A DNA stretch of 64,000 nucleotides from NCBI RefSeq assembly GCF_014805685.1, contig NC_060896.1:6447389-6511388 (forward strand), in the 5' to 3' direction. The translations under genes and the position numbers were made by a program. A model generated the notes under the pieces. It was given only the letters and a program-made list of their open reading frames with translations. It ran no database searches and was not told the DNA's origin. Source of the DNA: Silurus meridionalis (Eukaryota > Chordata > Actinopteri > Siluriformes > Siluridae). Position 1 is the stretch's first letter; each line of letters opens with the position of its first letter. Positions 40,934-53,196 of this stretch are shown here, one piece after another.

Positions 40934-40942
40934 TGTGTGTGT
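40788..40942. repeat. Compound (TG)n(TA)n...(TG)n microsatellite
   Basis: A short TG run, then about 25 TA units, a TACATATGTATA-like interruption, then about 35 TG units with two interruptions. A 155-bp purine-pyrimidine alternating tract overall. Confidence 0.95.
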
Positions 40943-42292
40943 CACTACTCTTATAAGTGCTTTCCAGTGGTATAAGGAATGTAATGAGTAATGTAGTAAT
41001 GTAAAGTGTTGTAATAAGAAAACTTTTATCTAGTAAGATGTAATGACTGTTAATTTTTGTTTCTTATACCGCAGTAATTACCTGTTATAACACATTTTTA
41101 TATTAAAGAATGACACTTTTTGCAGTTCACCATTTATAGTTACATTAAGTTTTGTTAAGACAAGTTCCTGTTTCTGTTTTATTTACACACAGCCGTTTAA
41201 ACAGTCATTTCCTTTCTCTAAGAAAGCGTTTCTTTCTTTAATTTTTTTCAAGTTATAAAGACAAAAAATGTCCTCTCTACTGAAGATGTTGGAAAGGTTC
41301 CTGCCCTCTACAAAGCACTGACCAAACATAAATGTTGCAGAACTGTTTACTTATAGAAAGCTGTATCTCCTTGCAAATAAGATGTGGTTATGAAATCAAA
41401 TTCATATTAATTACTAATTTAAAATTTACAAATAAAACAGTTGACTGAGTTGCTTTAATAGGAATTTAAATATCAACTTTCTGTTTTGAGTATTTTACAC
41501 CACTGGTATAAATAATTCTTAATGCAGCTAAAAAGCGCAACTTTTCATTATGCACCAAAAATAAAAATGTCCTCATAAGATCAAAGTAATGTTCAGGCAA
41601 GATATTCATATCATTGTGGGGGAAACATGTTTTTATACACATAAAAAAAAAAAGATGTCATTGTCGGTACTGGTGTATTACTGATGTATGTATTTCTCTG
41701 TAGAATCTTTACCTCAGTGTTTTTGGCGTGTATTGTAGCACTGAATGGCTGTTTATTTTCTTCTGCAAAAAATGTATAATGATAATCATCTTTTGAAGTT
41801 GATGTTGTAGTGAACCCCACTTCCTGTTGTCACGTTTAATTTCTAAGGTCTGCACTAGTTCCTGTAAAACACGTTTTGATATGGGGTCAAGTGGGGGCTT
41901 TTTTCAAACAGAGCCTTTTTTATCAATCTGGTATCTCTTCCATCTACTTCCTGAAGACAGCATGAGGGCTCTTTCCAGACCTCCTCCACACTCCGACGCT
42001 CTTTGGGCTTTCTGTTTGTTAGGAGGTGAGTTTGGTTATGAATAAAGAAAGGAGACGACAGCAGGTCTGAAACGGCTGCGCCTTGCAAGTTTAAACACTT
42101 TCCTTGCACACAAGGCATAAGCAAAGCATAAGGACGGTCTGTTCTTTTCAGGACTGGGGAGTAATCACTAACAGATTTCACAGCAGCACATAGCCACCTA
42201 TCAGAGGGGGTCACCAATGGGGTTTGGGCTGAATAAAAAGAGACATTTGTATTTAAGTTTCATTCGAAAGGTTATTTTTAAAATGATGTGGG

Positions 42293-42332
<40 letters not shown>

Positions 42333-43055
42333 CGTTCTCTCTTTCTGCTTGTCTCATGATGTGTTTTTGCCCCATTTGAGGGGATGATGGTCCAATGGTG
42401 AGGAATTACAGCCTGCTTCTTGCTCACGGTGGTATTAATATACCAAATGCACGCATTACTTACATGAAAAGAACTCTTGGCTCGAGTATGTTGAACTTAA
42501 TAGTAGGTGTGTGAGAGGATCGAAATGTTGAATGTGAGAATGTTTACTATGACTACGTGTCAGCCAAATGTTTTGCATGCGGACCGGTGCATGCCATTTT
42601 GCTCCTGGATTTTGGTTTTGCGTCTGTTTATGTACACTGCGCATGAACTCTGAGAGGCCGCTCCAAACGGACCAATAGACTTCTAAATAAATAACACACA
42701 CAGGAACCCTTAAGGTCAGATCAGAATCACCATTCTAAATGCTAAATTTCACATACTTGGCTTGCTAACAAGCCTTTTCTGTTCAAAATGTATAAAGAGT
42801 TTTTCAGTTTCTCGAGCCTGGTTTGGCACTGCCAGCTCCTTAGCCGCACTGGAGGTCTCTCTGATGGAATTACTTATTTATCAGAATTTTCTTTCGTTTA
42901 TGGCGTCAGTGGTAATATTGCTTAAATATGCATTTGAGATAAAAAGAAAAAACCTGTACTCAAATTTCCACAGCAGTCCAACTTGCTTATTTTTTTTTTG
43001 TCAAATTAGCATGTTGATAAGTGCTCAGTCCACACATTTACAGGCAGTGAATAAA
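40943..43055. other. Spacer with (CT)n
   Basis: A (CT)n tract lies at about 42295-42326. A minus-strand frame of 120 codons (42217-41855) has no recognised domain. No gene is called. Confidence 0.35.
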
Positions 43056-43500
43056 GCACTTGAAAATGGCTAGAGTAAGAAAAAACACCAGACCCCTGAT
43101 TGCGGTAGCTGGATTTGCAAAGCATATGGGTTTCTTTTTACAGAGGTTTGGCACAGAAGGCCATTTGGTCAAGCAAAGGGACAAGCCATTAGGGGGTCGG
43201 GTGAAAACTAGCAGCAGCCTGTGGGACAATTACAAAAGAAACAACCCATGGCTCTGGCATCTCTGCCATTCCCCCTGACCCAGCTTGCGTGCCGGTTCCT
43301 GTGTCGATTGGCCAGTGCTGAATGCCTGCTTTGTGTCCCCACACCTCACATAATGAAGTACTTTATGGTGTGGCCCAGCGGAGGTGTTCATGCTCAGGAA
43401 TCATCATGCGAGCTGCCAATTAACGGCTATCGCCAAATAGTGCCCCTATTTTTAACAAGGGGCATGTGGTGTGCAGAATGTGATTTGAGGTTCTAACCCT
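43056..43500. other. Balanced-composition, non-repetitive island
   Basis: About 445 bp with markedly higher GC than neighbours, no repeat family, and only short overlapping open frames without domain resemblance. A conserved non-coding element is the most plausible explanation, but conservation could not be tested. Confidence 0.3.
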
Positions 43501-44989
43501 GGTATTGCATGTTCTTGTTTGCCAAAAGGCTGTATTTTATCACATATCTTCAATGGATGGATCTGACCTGTTATTGTTCTTTGTAGGATTAGATTGAGGA
43601 GGTCATGTGTTGCCATCTAGAAACGCTGCGAATTGTCATTCTAAAGCTTAACAAGCATTGCCGTTTTAAACAGTTGATAGCTGTTGAGAAATTTGTTAGC
43701 GCTAATAAAATCGGAATATAAATTATTAATCAGAAATGACATACTGTACAGTAACTTGAGCTCAGCATAAGACCAGACCATACATCCGTATAATGTGGTT
43801 AAATCTGTATTTATTGTCAGAGGCTGATTTATTTAGAATCCTGCCAATGCCAAGATGTTCTTTTGTCAGAATTTAGATGTGCTCTGAAGCTACATGAGCT
43901 GTGGTTGCGAAGAATAAGGCTCTTTCCAATGTCTTTTCCAGATTGGTAACTTGTGGGTAATATGTTTCTAATTCCCTCCTTATGTACATTTCAGTTATTA
44001 TGATGTGTACATTTAATACTTAAGACATATAAATTACATATATATGGATAAAGTTCTAGTAGTATATCAAAAAGTTTAATGAATGTACTTAGATGTGTGT
44101 CCCTATTTAGTCTCAAATATATACATTACAAAACATAACTATTTCCTGGATTATATATGAGGTAGAAAAACTTAAGTATATATTTTTTTATATTTTATAT
44201 AACTACATTGCATTACTACTTTTTCATGAGTTTTAAATATGGAGGATGGAAACAGAGAATGGTGCATGTGTACGTGTTGACCTTTTGTTGCTTACCTTCT
44301 CGTGATTCTTTTCTATTTTCCTTTGCTATGGTCTGTCCTGTGTTAAACTGTCCTGGGTGAGTGAGCATCACCTGAATGTGATTAGCTGATTTAGGATGAA
44401 GACACACTTTGGCAGGGAAGACTACACTTACCTGGTTCCTGCACTGTCTGCCTTTTTAGCTGTCTTTTAACACTCCCTTTCCACCCTACAGCTAAAACAA
44501 ACCACTAAACCAATCCAGCATTAAACACCGAAAGATCCACGTAGTGATTAGATAACAAGACGATCTGCATTGTCTCTGCTTGTCCTGACATTGAGAGGAG
44601 CTCCCTTGTCTTAGACCTCCTAAAAAGGAGGGATTAAAACCAGGACTACAAACACTACATAATCTCTTATCACTATAGTCAAAATGGGGGATGACTGAGA
44701 AGACCAGCAGCCTCAGTTTACAATCAGCCCATGGCTTGTCAGTTGTTTCTCATCAATGAAGGGTTTCTGGTTTGACTCGGTGCCAACCTGGCACTACATA
44801 GTGTTACATAAACATCCTCCTGCTGGCACCCATCAGATAATATGAGTCCTGAGAGCAGCTCCTATTTCCAGACATTTAGCTTGTAGACATGTAGGGGCTC
44901 AGTGAGGAAATCCAAAAAGGTGCCATGGAGTATAGCAGAAGCACTATTTCTCTACCCGGGCTGTCGGTTTCACTGTCTGAGGGGCTTTC

Positions 44990-45026
<37 letters not shown>

Positions 45027-45202
45027 GTAAAAGACACATTTATGAGAACAAGGAACAGCTCTGTCTAGCCCCCTTCAGCCGACATATGCCAAAAATTATC
45101 ATGCACGTTTTTCTTTGTATCCATTTTTAACCACACAGGAGATGAATCGGGCCTTTATACGCGTAAGAGCTCTACTGTTTATTCTGCTAACTCTCGAACT
45201 GG

Positions 45203-45240
<38 letters not shown>

Positions 45241-45823
45241 AACCTTAGGAATTTTTTTTTCACAACAGGCAGGATGACTGGTAGCCTGGAAGATGCAGAA
45301 GCAAGGAAAGGTGGTTGAAGTGAGGCGGGGAATGGGGGGTGGGGGTGGGTGGTGTAGTGGAGAGAAAGAGGCCTTTGAATGACAGTAATTTGGAAGCCTG
45401 TGTTTTTTATGAGTTTCCTCCTCGTAGAAAAACACAGAGCATGAGCGAGGGAGAGGTTAAGCACTAGGCCATGAATCAAAGAGCTGCCTTTCTGCTGCGG
45501 GTGAGACTGAGGCACATAGGAACTATTAATATGTTAACGTGTAGGCCTGTTTCTATTTCAATTTCAGAGTCTTACTTCGTTAATTAGGGAATTTTTATTC
45601 GAATTTTATTTGCAATTTTGTTTATAGACTTTTGGATATAGTATATGATAATTATTTTAAGTATTAGTTAAAATATCCTGTTTCGTTCGAATTATCTTCA
45701 TTCACATACTGGCAATATGTGATGAAAGCAGTAGATTTGTAACTGAAATATATATATTTCTGAAATATATATATTTATATATAACTAAAATATATATATA
45801 TTTCAGTTATCAAATTATATATA

Positions 45824-45825
<2 letters not shown>
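43501..45825. other. Spacer with (CT)n/(GA)n tracts
   Basis: (CT)n at 44995-45020 and (GA)n at 45206-45234. The 138-codon minus frame at 45515-45099 runs through the latter as a leucine/serine repeat and is not considered a gene. Confidence 0.4.

Positions 45826-45902
<77 letters not shown>
45826..45902. repeat. (AT)n microsatellite
   Basis: About 37 AT units. It is preceded at 45738-45810 by imperfect inverted copies of AACTGAAATATATATATTTC. Confidence 0.95.
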
Positions 45903-45905
<3 letters not shown>

Positions 45906-46192
45906 TAGTCCCCATTTATCGTGGTGGTTTTGGTTCCAAAACCGCCAGTGATAAACGAAAAATGAATCGATACCACCCCAAAAAATGCTATTTTTTGTAT
46001 ACAGTACTGTACTATTAACATTTTACTTCATTTTATAATTTATAATTATATTTTAATTCATAAAATGTATTATTTTAACATAAAACTCTATTAAATCAAT
46101 TCCCTATAAGCTTTTTGGTCTATCGTGCTATCCGCAAGAGACCAGGCAAATCAGCCAAAAAAATTAGCTGCACTTGTGTGATAAACCGGGGG

Positions 46193-46195
<3 letters not shown>
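45903..46195. mobile_element. Possible DNA-transposon relic
   Basis: CAGTAGTCCCCATTTATCGT at the left and GATAAACCGGGGGCACGAG at the right look like degenerate inverted ends of a short vertebrate DNA element. GGTTCCAAAACCGCCAGTGA lies just inside. The duplication is not clear. Confidence 0.4.

Positions 46196-46239
<44 letters not shown>
46196..46239. repeat. (GA)n microsatellite
   Basis: About 21 GA units directly after the preceding element. Confidence 0.95.
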
Positions 46240-46242
<3 letters not shown>

Positions 46243-48425
46243 AGAGTGTGTGGGCATCCAGAGCTTTTCATGTTGCAAAAAATCTATTAATGTTATTTTG
46301 GGGTCAGATGGAAACCTTCGCAAAGTGCACATACACACCTAGTGTTTTTAGTGAATTTGTGCTAGCAGAAAATATTTATCTCCTGCAATCTACAACAGAT
46401 TCTCAATGGAGTTGAGGTCAGGCGGATGGCCAAGGCTCTCAGCCAGCAGCCGAGGAACTTAATATTCCACCAACAGTAATGAACCAACGCGCCTCTGTTT
46501 GGACTAACTGTACTGCTGAAAGATGACCTTTTCACCATAACTTTGGGTTTTAATTAAAAACTTTTGAAAGATGTTTTCCAGCTGTGTCCACCTTTCAGTT
46601 CTTTTTTCCTAAACTAAATCCTAGAATAGATCAGTCAGGCCCTTATAAAGAGAGGCATCCATCATGGGCCAAAAGTGGAATAAACAGATGGGTTTTTTAT
46701 GTCAGAGAAAGCTCAAGGGGCAGGACGAGCCTTTAAGTTACATAGGGTACAGATTAATTTTGTGTAACCTTAATGTAATTTCAGTATAAATGAAACCTGT
46801 TTGGTAGCTCCATTTTACATCAGATCCCTTTTATATCATATGAATCATTCCCTGAGTTCTGCAGGTAGATTGTATTCTTAGATATGGTGTAATGGATATA
46901 TTACAGTGCTAGTGGCACGTCTGATGTCTCTCACCTGTGAAAGCACATTGTCTGCTTTATCAGGGCAACTTGGATCTTTACCCCAAACACAGGTAACCAT
47001 CAGAGCACCACGGCTCCAAACTGCTGCCATAACATGTCTCACAGGCTTCACTGTTCTCAAGTCTGCAAAGCTCTGACTGAACTTTCTCCAAGTTGTCATA
47101 CAGAAAGTTAGAATGCCATGAAGAAGAACCCAGTTCTGTTTTGGTGTTTTTTTAATCGCCTGGTATTTTTTCGAACAGTGCTAGAGTGTAGGATATCAGG
47201 ATACCCACAGTGTGGTCTAAATTAACAAATAGACAATCTACAGATTCACCATTACTGTTAACATTTAATATAAAGTTAAAGCTACTTTACCATTATTTTT
47301 CACTATTCCTATAAGCTGAGGTGATCCTCAGGCATCGATTTACCAAAGATATAAGTGTGTAAAAACATGTGAAAACTTGAAAATGAAAATGCACACTGAT
47401 TTACTATACTGACTAACTGAGTCAATACAATACTGATGAACTAATTCACATGTATAAATTAGTACTTGTGTCTGTTTTGTGTATTTGTTTTAATTATTAG
47501 CCTGTTAGCATAGAAGTGCAAAATCCTACAGTTCCATTTACATGTATTACTTACTTTTAAAGTAAATTAGTTTAACCAAAGGTTCAGATATTAAATTTTC
47601 ATAAGCTGTTTTCCACGATTTAAACAAAGATTTAAAAATAAAGTTTTATAAAGCGTTCTCACAATTATGCATTTTTACTGCAATAAAAATACTACATAAT
47701 TTCTTATAAATTGAAAAGGTTTAAGTATAATATACTCATTTAGTTTGAGATTAAGTCATTTTTAATTAAAGGTTCCTACCAGACCTTTAAAACCAGCAGC
47801 ATTCAAAGAAAGCTTGTAATTGTATATGCTTTAATGTTATAACTCAAACTCATTGCAATTGTCAAAAACAATTAGCACATGCAAACATCATTGAAGCCTG
47901 CACATTTTTCTTCACCCTGTTGCATACTTATAAAAAAAGAATGATTTTGGAAATATTTCTTTGTCATTTGAACTGATTAAGTGATGCTTTAAAAATTACT
48001 TAGTAGGTTATTTAGCATACACAAAATGCACATTTGCACATTTAGTTTCTGATGACAAACCGGTGCTCTTTATTTGAAAGTTTAGTAAATTACAGTCCTT
48101 GTGGAGTGTGTTTGTTGATTGGTAGCTGTGTATTGTTACTGATATCATCAGTATTTTAAAGCATTTTTTGAATCTCTGATGTACATCTGGTTTCACAAAT
48201 AATTTTTGTGGATAGTTTAGTTCTTTTAGCTTCTTTTAGATCTGGAAACGTGTCTCATTGTGTGTGATTTTATACAGATCCCTCAGTCGTTCCCCCGGGA
48301 GAACAGGCAAATAAAGTTGCTACTTCAAATTCAAACATCCGAAAATGCCATTACATCCACGTTGTCTCATTGTTTCACATCAGTGATTAGGTTCACTACC
48401 TACATACCAAGCAATTGCAGTGTCA

Positions 48426-48426
<1 letters not shown>
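46240..48426. other. Spacer
   Basis: The segment near 46400-46500 (GGAGTTGAGGTCAGGCGGA) resembles Tc1-type relics but is too degraded to call. The rest is AT-rich with no gene. Confidence 0.3.

Positions 48427-48485
<59 letters not shown>
48427..48485. repeat. (AAT)n microsatellite
   Basis: About 19 ATA/AAT units. Confidence 0.95.
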
Positions 48486-48486
<1 letters not shown>

Positions 48487-49031
48487 CTATTTGACTGTCT
48501 TACATAATCACGTTGTTCGACCATGATGCTGAACTTTTGATCAGGCCAAAGCGCAATATCTGGAACATTTTAGTTCTGCTATTCTGATTGTGTTTCAGAA
48601 CATGATGAGGAAGTAATAGTAGGATGGCAAGCTCCGTCTTTTGGCCCCGTTGGCTTGACACGCATAAAAATAAATGCACCCGTTTCAAATCCAGCGGCTT
48701 ATTTGGTCAGACGAAACATTGTGTAAAATTAACTGGAATGAAAGATAAGAGCGGAGTGCGTTCCAGTTGATAATGGCTGCACTGATTGATTTGTGTATTC
48801 ACATTCGTTGAGTAGGTGCGGTTAGTAGGTGATTCTCTAGCAGACAGAAGCCCAAGGAGAGCTTGAGGTTTGAGGTTTAGAGAGCTTAGAGTTTCTCTTT
48901 TTGTGTTCTTAGTGAAAGGAGATGTGGGAGAAATGATGGGCCACTACACAAATGTCAATAAAATGAAAAAGAAAGGTGAGAGGAAACAGTTTTCCAGAGC
49001 TTTTGTCCTCAGAAGAACCTTCTGGTTGGCA

Positions 49032-49036
<5 letters not shown>
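48486..49036. other. Spacer
   Basis: Nothing recognised. Confidence 0.3.

Positions 49037-49088
<52 letters not shown>
49037..49088. repeat. (TG)n microsatellite
   Basis: About 26 TG units; a (CA)n tract of about 20 units follows at 49260-49301. Confidence 0.95.
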
Positions 49089-49090
<2 letters not shown>

Positions 49091-49260
49091 CATGTGCATA
49101 TGCTACAGGTATGAGTGTAGCCTGTTCAGCCTGTCTTATTCAAGAGTATGATGGATGACAACATTAGTGAGTCTGGAGCTAGAAAGCGTGTCGTCTTGAC
49201 ATGCGCTAAGAGTCCTGATGGCTAACACATGCGCCATGTGGCCCTGAGGCTACACCCACA

Positions 49261-49301
<41 letters not shown>

Positions 49302-49303
<2 letters not shown>

Positions 49304-50330
49304 ACTCACAGCAGCAGAAGAACTTTAGGGCAAATCTGAAAAAGAGACAGTGTACATTTTCATAGATGGGAGTCAATACCAATAAAATTAGATCACATTA
49401 AAACATATTTGAACCGTATGTTCCCTTCCAGGAGGTATTAAAAAATATACTCGGAGAGAAGAACATAGTGTTACTGTTACAGTTAATGTGGGTGATTATG
49501 ATGGTACCTGGAACACAGACAGGACCTTTCATAATACAGACGTATTTTGTTCTGTATGCCATACTGACAGCAGAAAGGGTTGTGTAAACACCAACACCTC
49601 TCGTGGCTTGTGGTCCAGGATCACACAGTTTCTCTGCATCTGTCCTGTGATATCTATCATAAGCTGAGAGTGCACTAGGGCAGGAAAGTGGGGACAGCGT
49701 GCTAGTGTCTGCCTCCTGGACCACCTGACTATCCAGTCTATCCACACGTTATTAATAGGACTTGTATGGCTCGACTGGACTTTGAGAAATTTAAGGGGCC
49801 GGGGGAGTGCGTCTGCATACGGGCGTTTGTGTGTGACGGTGATCAGCGATGAGCAGTGAAAGAGAGTCTCGGCTGAGCTTTGGTGGGAGTCGGGTTGCAG
49901 TGGTGGAGAGTTTGTGCGTGTGTATGAGTTCGTATGGGTCCGAGATGTTTGTAGAACTTTTCCATGACAAGAATAAATTACAGTTTTAGCACCATAGAGA
50001 TTTCCTCCTTCTATGGTTAAAAATAAAGTTAAGGAAATACCTTACAAAGATGCAAAATAATTGTGTGTGCGCGCGCATGTGTGTGTGCGCGCATGTTTGT
50101 GTGCACAGATAAAGATAGCAGCTATCACACTCCCGCCGACCTCTAGCTGTCCTCATGCAGCTGCCCAGACACAAAGTCTTACACACACACTCTCTCCTTC
50201 AGACTTCATATTACACACCACAGGGCTGCATTGTGTTCCACTCGCACCTTCTTCTCTATGCTAACTTTCACCCATTAAAATAGCCAATTGATGCAACAGC
50301 CTAGAAATGATCAACAATAATGATTCATTC
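49302..50330. other. Spacer
   Basis: Non-coding; a GC-alternating patch (GTGTGCGCGCGCATGTGTGT) lies at about 50065-50100. Confidence 0.3.
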
Positions 50331-50339
50331 CTTCTGAGA

Positions 50340-50822
50340 AAAAGACATGACCAGGAGATTTGTGCTTTTTGAACATTTTAACATTTAGTCACAGTTTCCT
50401 GTTAAAATAACCTCCACTTATTTGAGAAGATGTTTCACTAGATTTTGGAGTGTGCTTGTGGAGATTTGTGCTCATTCACAAAAAAGGGTGTTGGTAAAGT
50501 CAGGTACTGATGAAGGTGAGGTGAGGAGGCCTGGGGTGCAGTCAGTGTACTAATTTATATAAAGGTGTTCAATAGGGTTGAGGTCAGAGCATGAATGCAG
50601 GCCTCTTCAAGATCTTTCACTCCAACCCATGACCCTCTATCTTCATGGAGCTGGCTTTGTGCACAGGGACATTGTCGTGATGGAACAGGTTTAAGTCTCA
50701 ATTAAAGGGGAGATTTAATGCTACCACATTTAAAAACATTCTATACAATTGTGTGCCTCTGTGTTTGTGGTAACAGTTTGGGAAAAGTCAATACTTGTGC
50801 TCACATAGTGTATTTTACTATA
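50340..50822 (-). mobile_element. Tc1-like element relic
   Basis: Same family as 25.4 and 29.8 kb: GAAGATGTTTCACTAGATTT, GGAGGCCTGGGGTGCAGTCA, GGTGTTCAATAGGGTTGAGG, ATGGAGCTGGCTTTGTGCAC and the terminus GCTCACATAGTGTATTTTA. It is the longest copy of this family here, with all landmarks in order. Confidence 0.75.
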
Positions 50823-51290
50823 ATGTATTTACTGTAAAAGTATTATTACCAAGCTTTGCTTTCTATTTTGTGATATTATTTGAACAGTTCTAATTGTATT
50901 TGAAACCGAAGTTTGATAATCAACATTTAAAATGTCAAAATGTGTATTAGGTTGATATTTTGTCATCTTATTAACTGTCAAGAGTGAAACCTGATGTGGC
51001 CTTCTGTTGTTGTAGCACAAGTACGTTAGGATTGTTGTGCATTCTGGGGTGCTTTTTTGCTCACTATTGTTATGAGTTACAGTTATGAATTACTGTAGCC
51101 TTTCTTGATTCAGTCTGCCCATTCTCCCCGGATTTCAGCTCATCTGGCACCAGCAAACATACCACAAGATCATGTTCATACTCATTCAATTTCCTTGTGT
51201 TTTCTGTGAATTTTAACCTACAATTTAGATCTATGTTTGCACGATGGTATGCATTATGCAGCTGTTAGGTGATTGGCTGAGTGGTTTATT
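50823..51290. other. Spacer
   Basis: Nothing recognised. Confidence 0.3.
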
Positions 51291-51297
51291 CAAATGA

Positions 51298-51336
51298 AGT
51301 CAAGTTGGCTTTTATTGTCATTCGTGTACAGTACAG
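51298..51336 (-). mobile_element. LINE 3-prime tail (outer host of nested insertion)
   Basis: GTCAAGTTGGCTTTTATTGT and CATTCGTGTACAGTACAG is the reverse of the AATGACAATAAAAGCCAACTTGAC-type LINE tail. The same tail appears on plus near 59820-59863. It is interrupted by the hAT insertion beginning at 51337. Confidence 0.55.
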
Positions 51337-52131
51337 CAGTGGTCCCCAACCCCCCCCGGCCTTGGGTCAATTGGTACCGGGCCACACAGAAAGAATACAA
51401 GTCAAGTCAATTCAAGTTTATTTCTATAGCGCTTTTCACAACAGACATTGTCTCAAAGCAGCTTTACAGAAATTAACAGTTAAGGTGAATGATGTGTATT
51501 TATCCCTGATGAGCCGCCATGGCCACTGTGGCGAAGAATAAACTCCATTAGATGTTATGAGGAAGAAACTTTGAGAGGAACCAGACTCAAAAGGGGAACC
51601 CATCCTCATTTGACTGACATCAAGAGTGTGATCATAAATCTTTAAACAATACAAAACACTGGAGAGTGAGAACTAACATGAGTACTGGAGTGTAAGAGCT
51701 GTGTATTCAGCTCTTACATAAGTTATACATAACTTACATTATTTCCGTTTTATTTATTATCTGATCCTAATCGATGTTTTATTTTGGAAAATGACCGGAT
51801 TCTCTCCTCCACATCTGTCTATGACTCACTCTTGATGCATGTCATGATGCCTCGGCCTCATGTCTTACCTCCATCCACTACCTTCTTAAAGGGGCTCCGG
51901 CCGCTAACACATAATACATTACCGCCAAATTGAAACCCCCAAGCGAGCAAAATGAACAAAAAACAACACAATGGATTCACGTTTATTATTATATTTAGAA
52001 AATACCAGTTTTTATGCCGGTTGTATCATTTTATTTTGTTGTGTTTATCTGCCACACCTTAAAGGCCGGTCCATGAAAATATCGTCTGACATTAAACCGG
52101 TCCGTGGCGCAGAAAAGGTTGGGGACCGCTG
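51337..52131. mobile_element. hAT element with nested LINE insertion
   Basis: Termini CAGTGGTCCCCAACC and GGTTGGGGACCGCTG. Flanking 8-mers CAGTACAG (51329-51336) and CAGTACAA (52132-52139) differ at one base. Inside are hAT-family landmarks TTGGTACCGGGCCACACAGA, CTTACATTATTTCCGTTTTA and TTAAACCGGTCCGTGGCGCA. The interior is split by a LINE fragment at about 51397-51720. No transposase frame survives. Confidence 0.85.
51397..51720 (-). mobile_element. LINE 3-prime UTR inserted inside the hAT element
   Basis: AAGTCAAGTCAATTCAAGTT, TATAGCGCTTTTCACAACAG, ACATTGTCTCAAAGCAGCTT and CCAGACTCAAAAGGGGAACC match, in the same order, the 3-prime UTR of the minus-strand LINE at 20.67-20.95 kb. Removing it rejoins the hAT sequence AGAAAGAATA with ATAACTTACA. 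Confidence 0.85.
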
Positions 52132-52139
52132 CAGTACAA

Positions 52140-53150
52140 GTGTGTGTACACGTGTGCTTGTGCATTTATCTACATTTGGGATGTACTTTATCTGTATCCT
52201 ATCTTCATATTGCTTGTTTGTGTGTCCTCCTCTCTGTTGGAAGGACAATGTGTAGCATGTGAACAGTAATTTAGCTATATGCGCTTGTATTCTGATACCT
52301 ACAACAGGATCGCTGATTTATAGATTGTTTTCAGATCTGCTCTCAACGTACTCAACCCCTTTTTTAAACGACACACTGATCTAAAGCGCTGTCTGAGAAA
52401 GGTGAGAAAGAGGGACAGTACTCAGCTCATTCCTCTAAGGAGCTGACCGAGTGCTTCTGAGCAATGCAGCCAAATCAGCTATCCTGACTTTCCCAGTCAT
52501 GTGTGTGCTAATAATAATTTCATGTGCTGAATTTATGATGCTTTTCCTTTAAAGCGCATACAGTAGTCTTAGGCATAAACAGCCGGGCAGTGTTTCAGAT
52601 TTCAGTCTTACAGTGTATCTTAACATGGCATATGTACAGGAAATCTGACGACATAGGATTTTTTAAAAATAGTGGAAAGCCATGGAACAATCATTATGCT
52701 CCCTTTATGCCAATCTGTTCTCCCAAAGAATTTGTATGAAATGAGACCCAGGCAAAGGAACTGTAAAAGAAAATTGTTTTAATTCCTACCCCCCTCTTCC
52801 TGGATGCACATTCATTGAAATTTATGAACATTTAAATATCCTTCTAAATCATTCTAACCACATACACAGATTAATAGTTCAGGAAATGATCCTGTCCTGA
52901 TCCAGTGAATACACAAGTTTTTTTTTTTTCTCTTCAACCAATCTGACCACACAAAATAATACACACATATACATAGGATTGTGTGTATTTTGAGCACAAT
53001 AGTGACCACATGGCAGTATAGAAGTATTTCATTTCATGAGTCTCAGTCATGATTCCAGAAGTCATGTTTTTTTCACAGAAACTTCAGCTTTTAAAAACAA
53101 TGCATCAATGAATGCTGTAAATTGAGATATTCTTTGTCAAATTACCTCAG

Positions 53151-53154
<4 letters not shown>
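52140..53154. other. Spacer
   Basis: AT-rich; no gene recognised. Confidence 0.3.

Positions 53155-53193
<39 letters not shown>
53155..53193. repeat. (CT)n microsatellite
   Basis: About 19 CT units. Confidence 0.95.

Positions 53194-53196
<3 letters not shown>

Noticed and set aside
41855..42217. 120-codon minus open frame
   Set aside because: No domain, no plausible splice sites or promoter; length is within chance for a 64-kb window.
45099..45515. 138-codon minus open frame
   Set aside because: It passes through a (GA)n tract as leucine-serine repeats and has no recognised domain.
48427..48485. CRISPR-like or other regularly spaced array among the repeats
   Set aside because: All regular arrays here are pure microsatellites or the minisatellite, with no unique spacers; the genome is eukaryotic.
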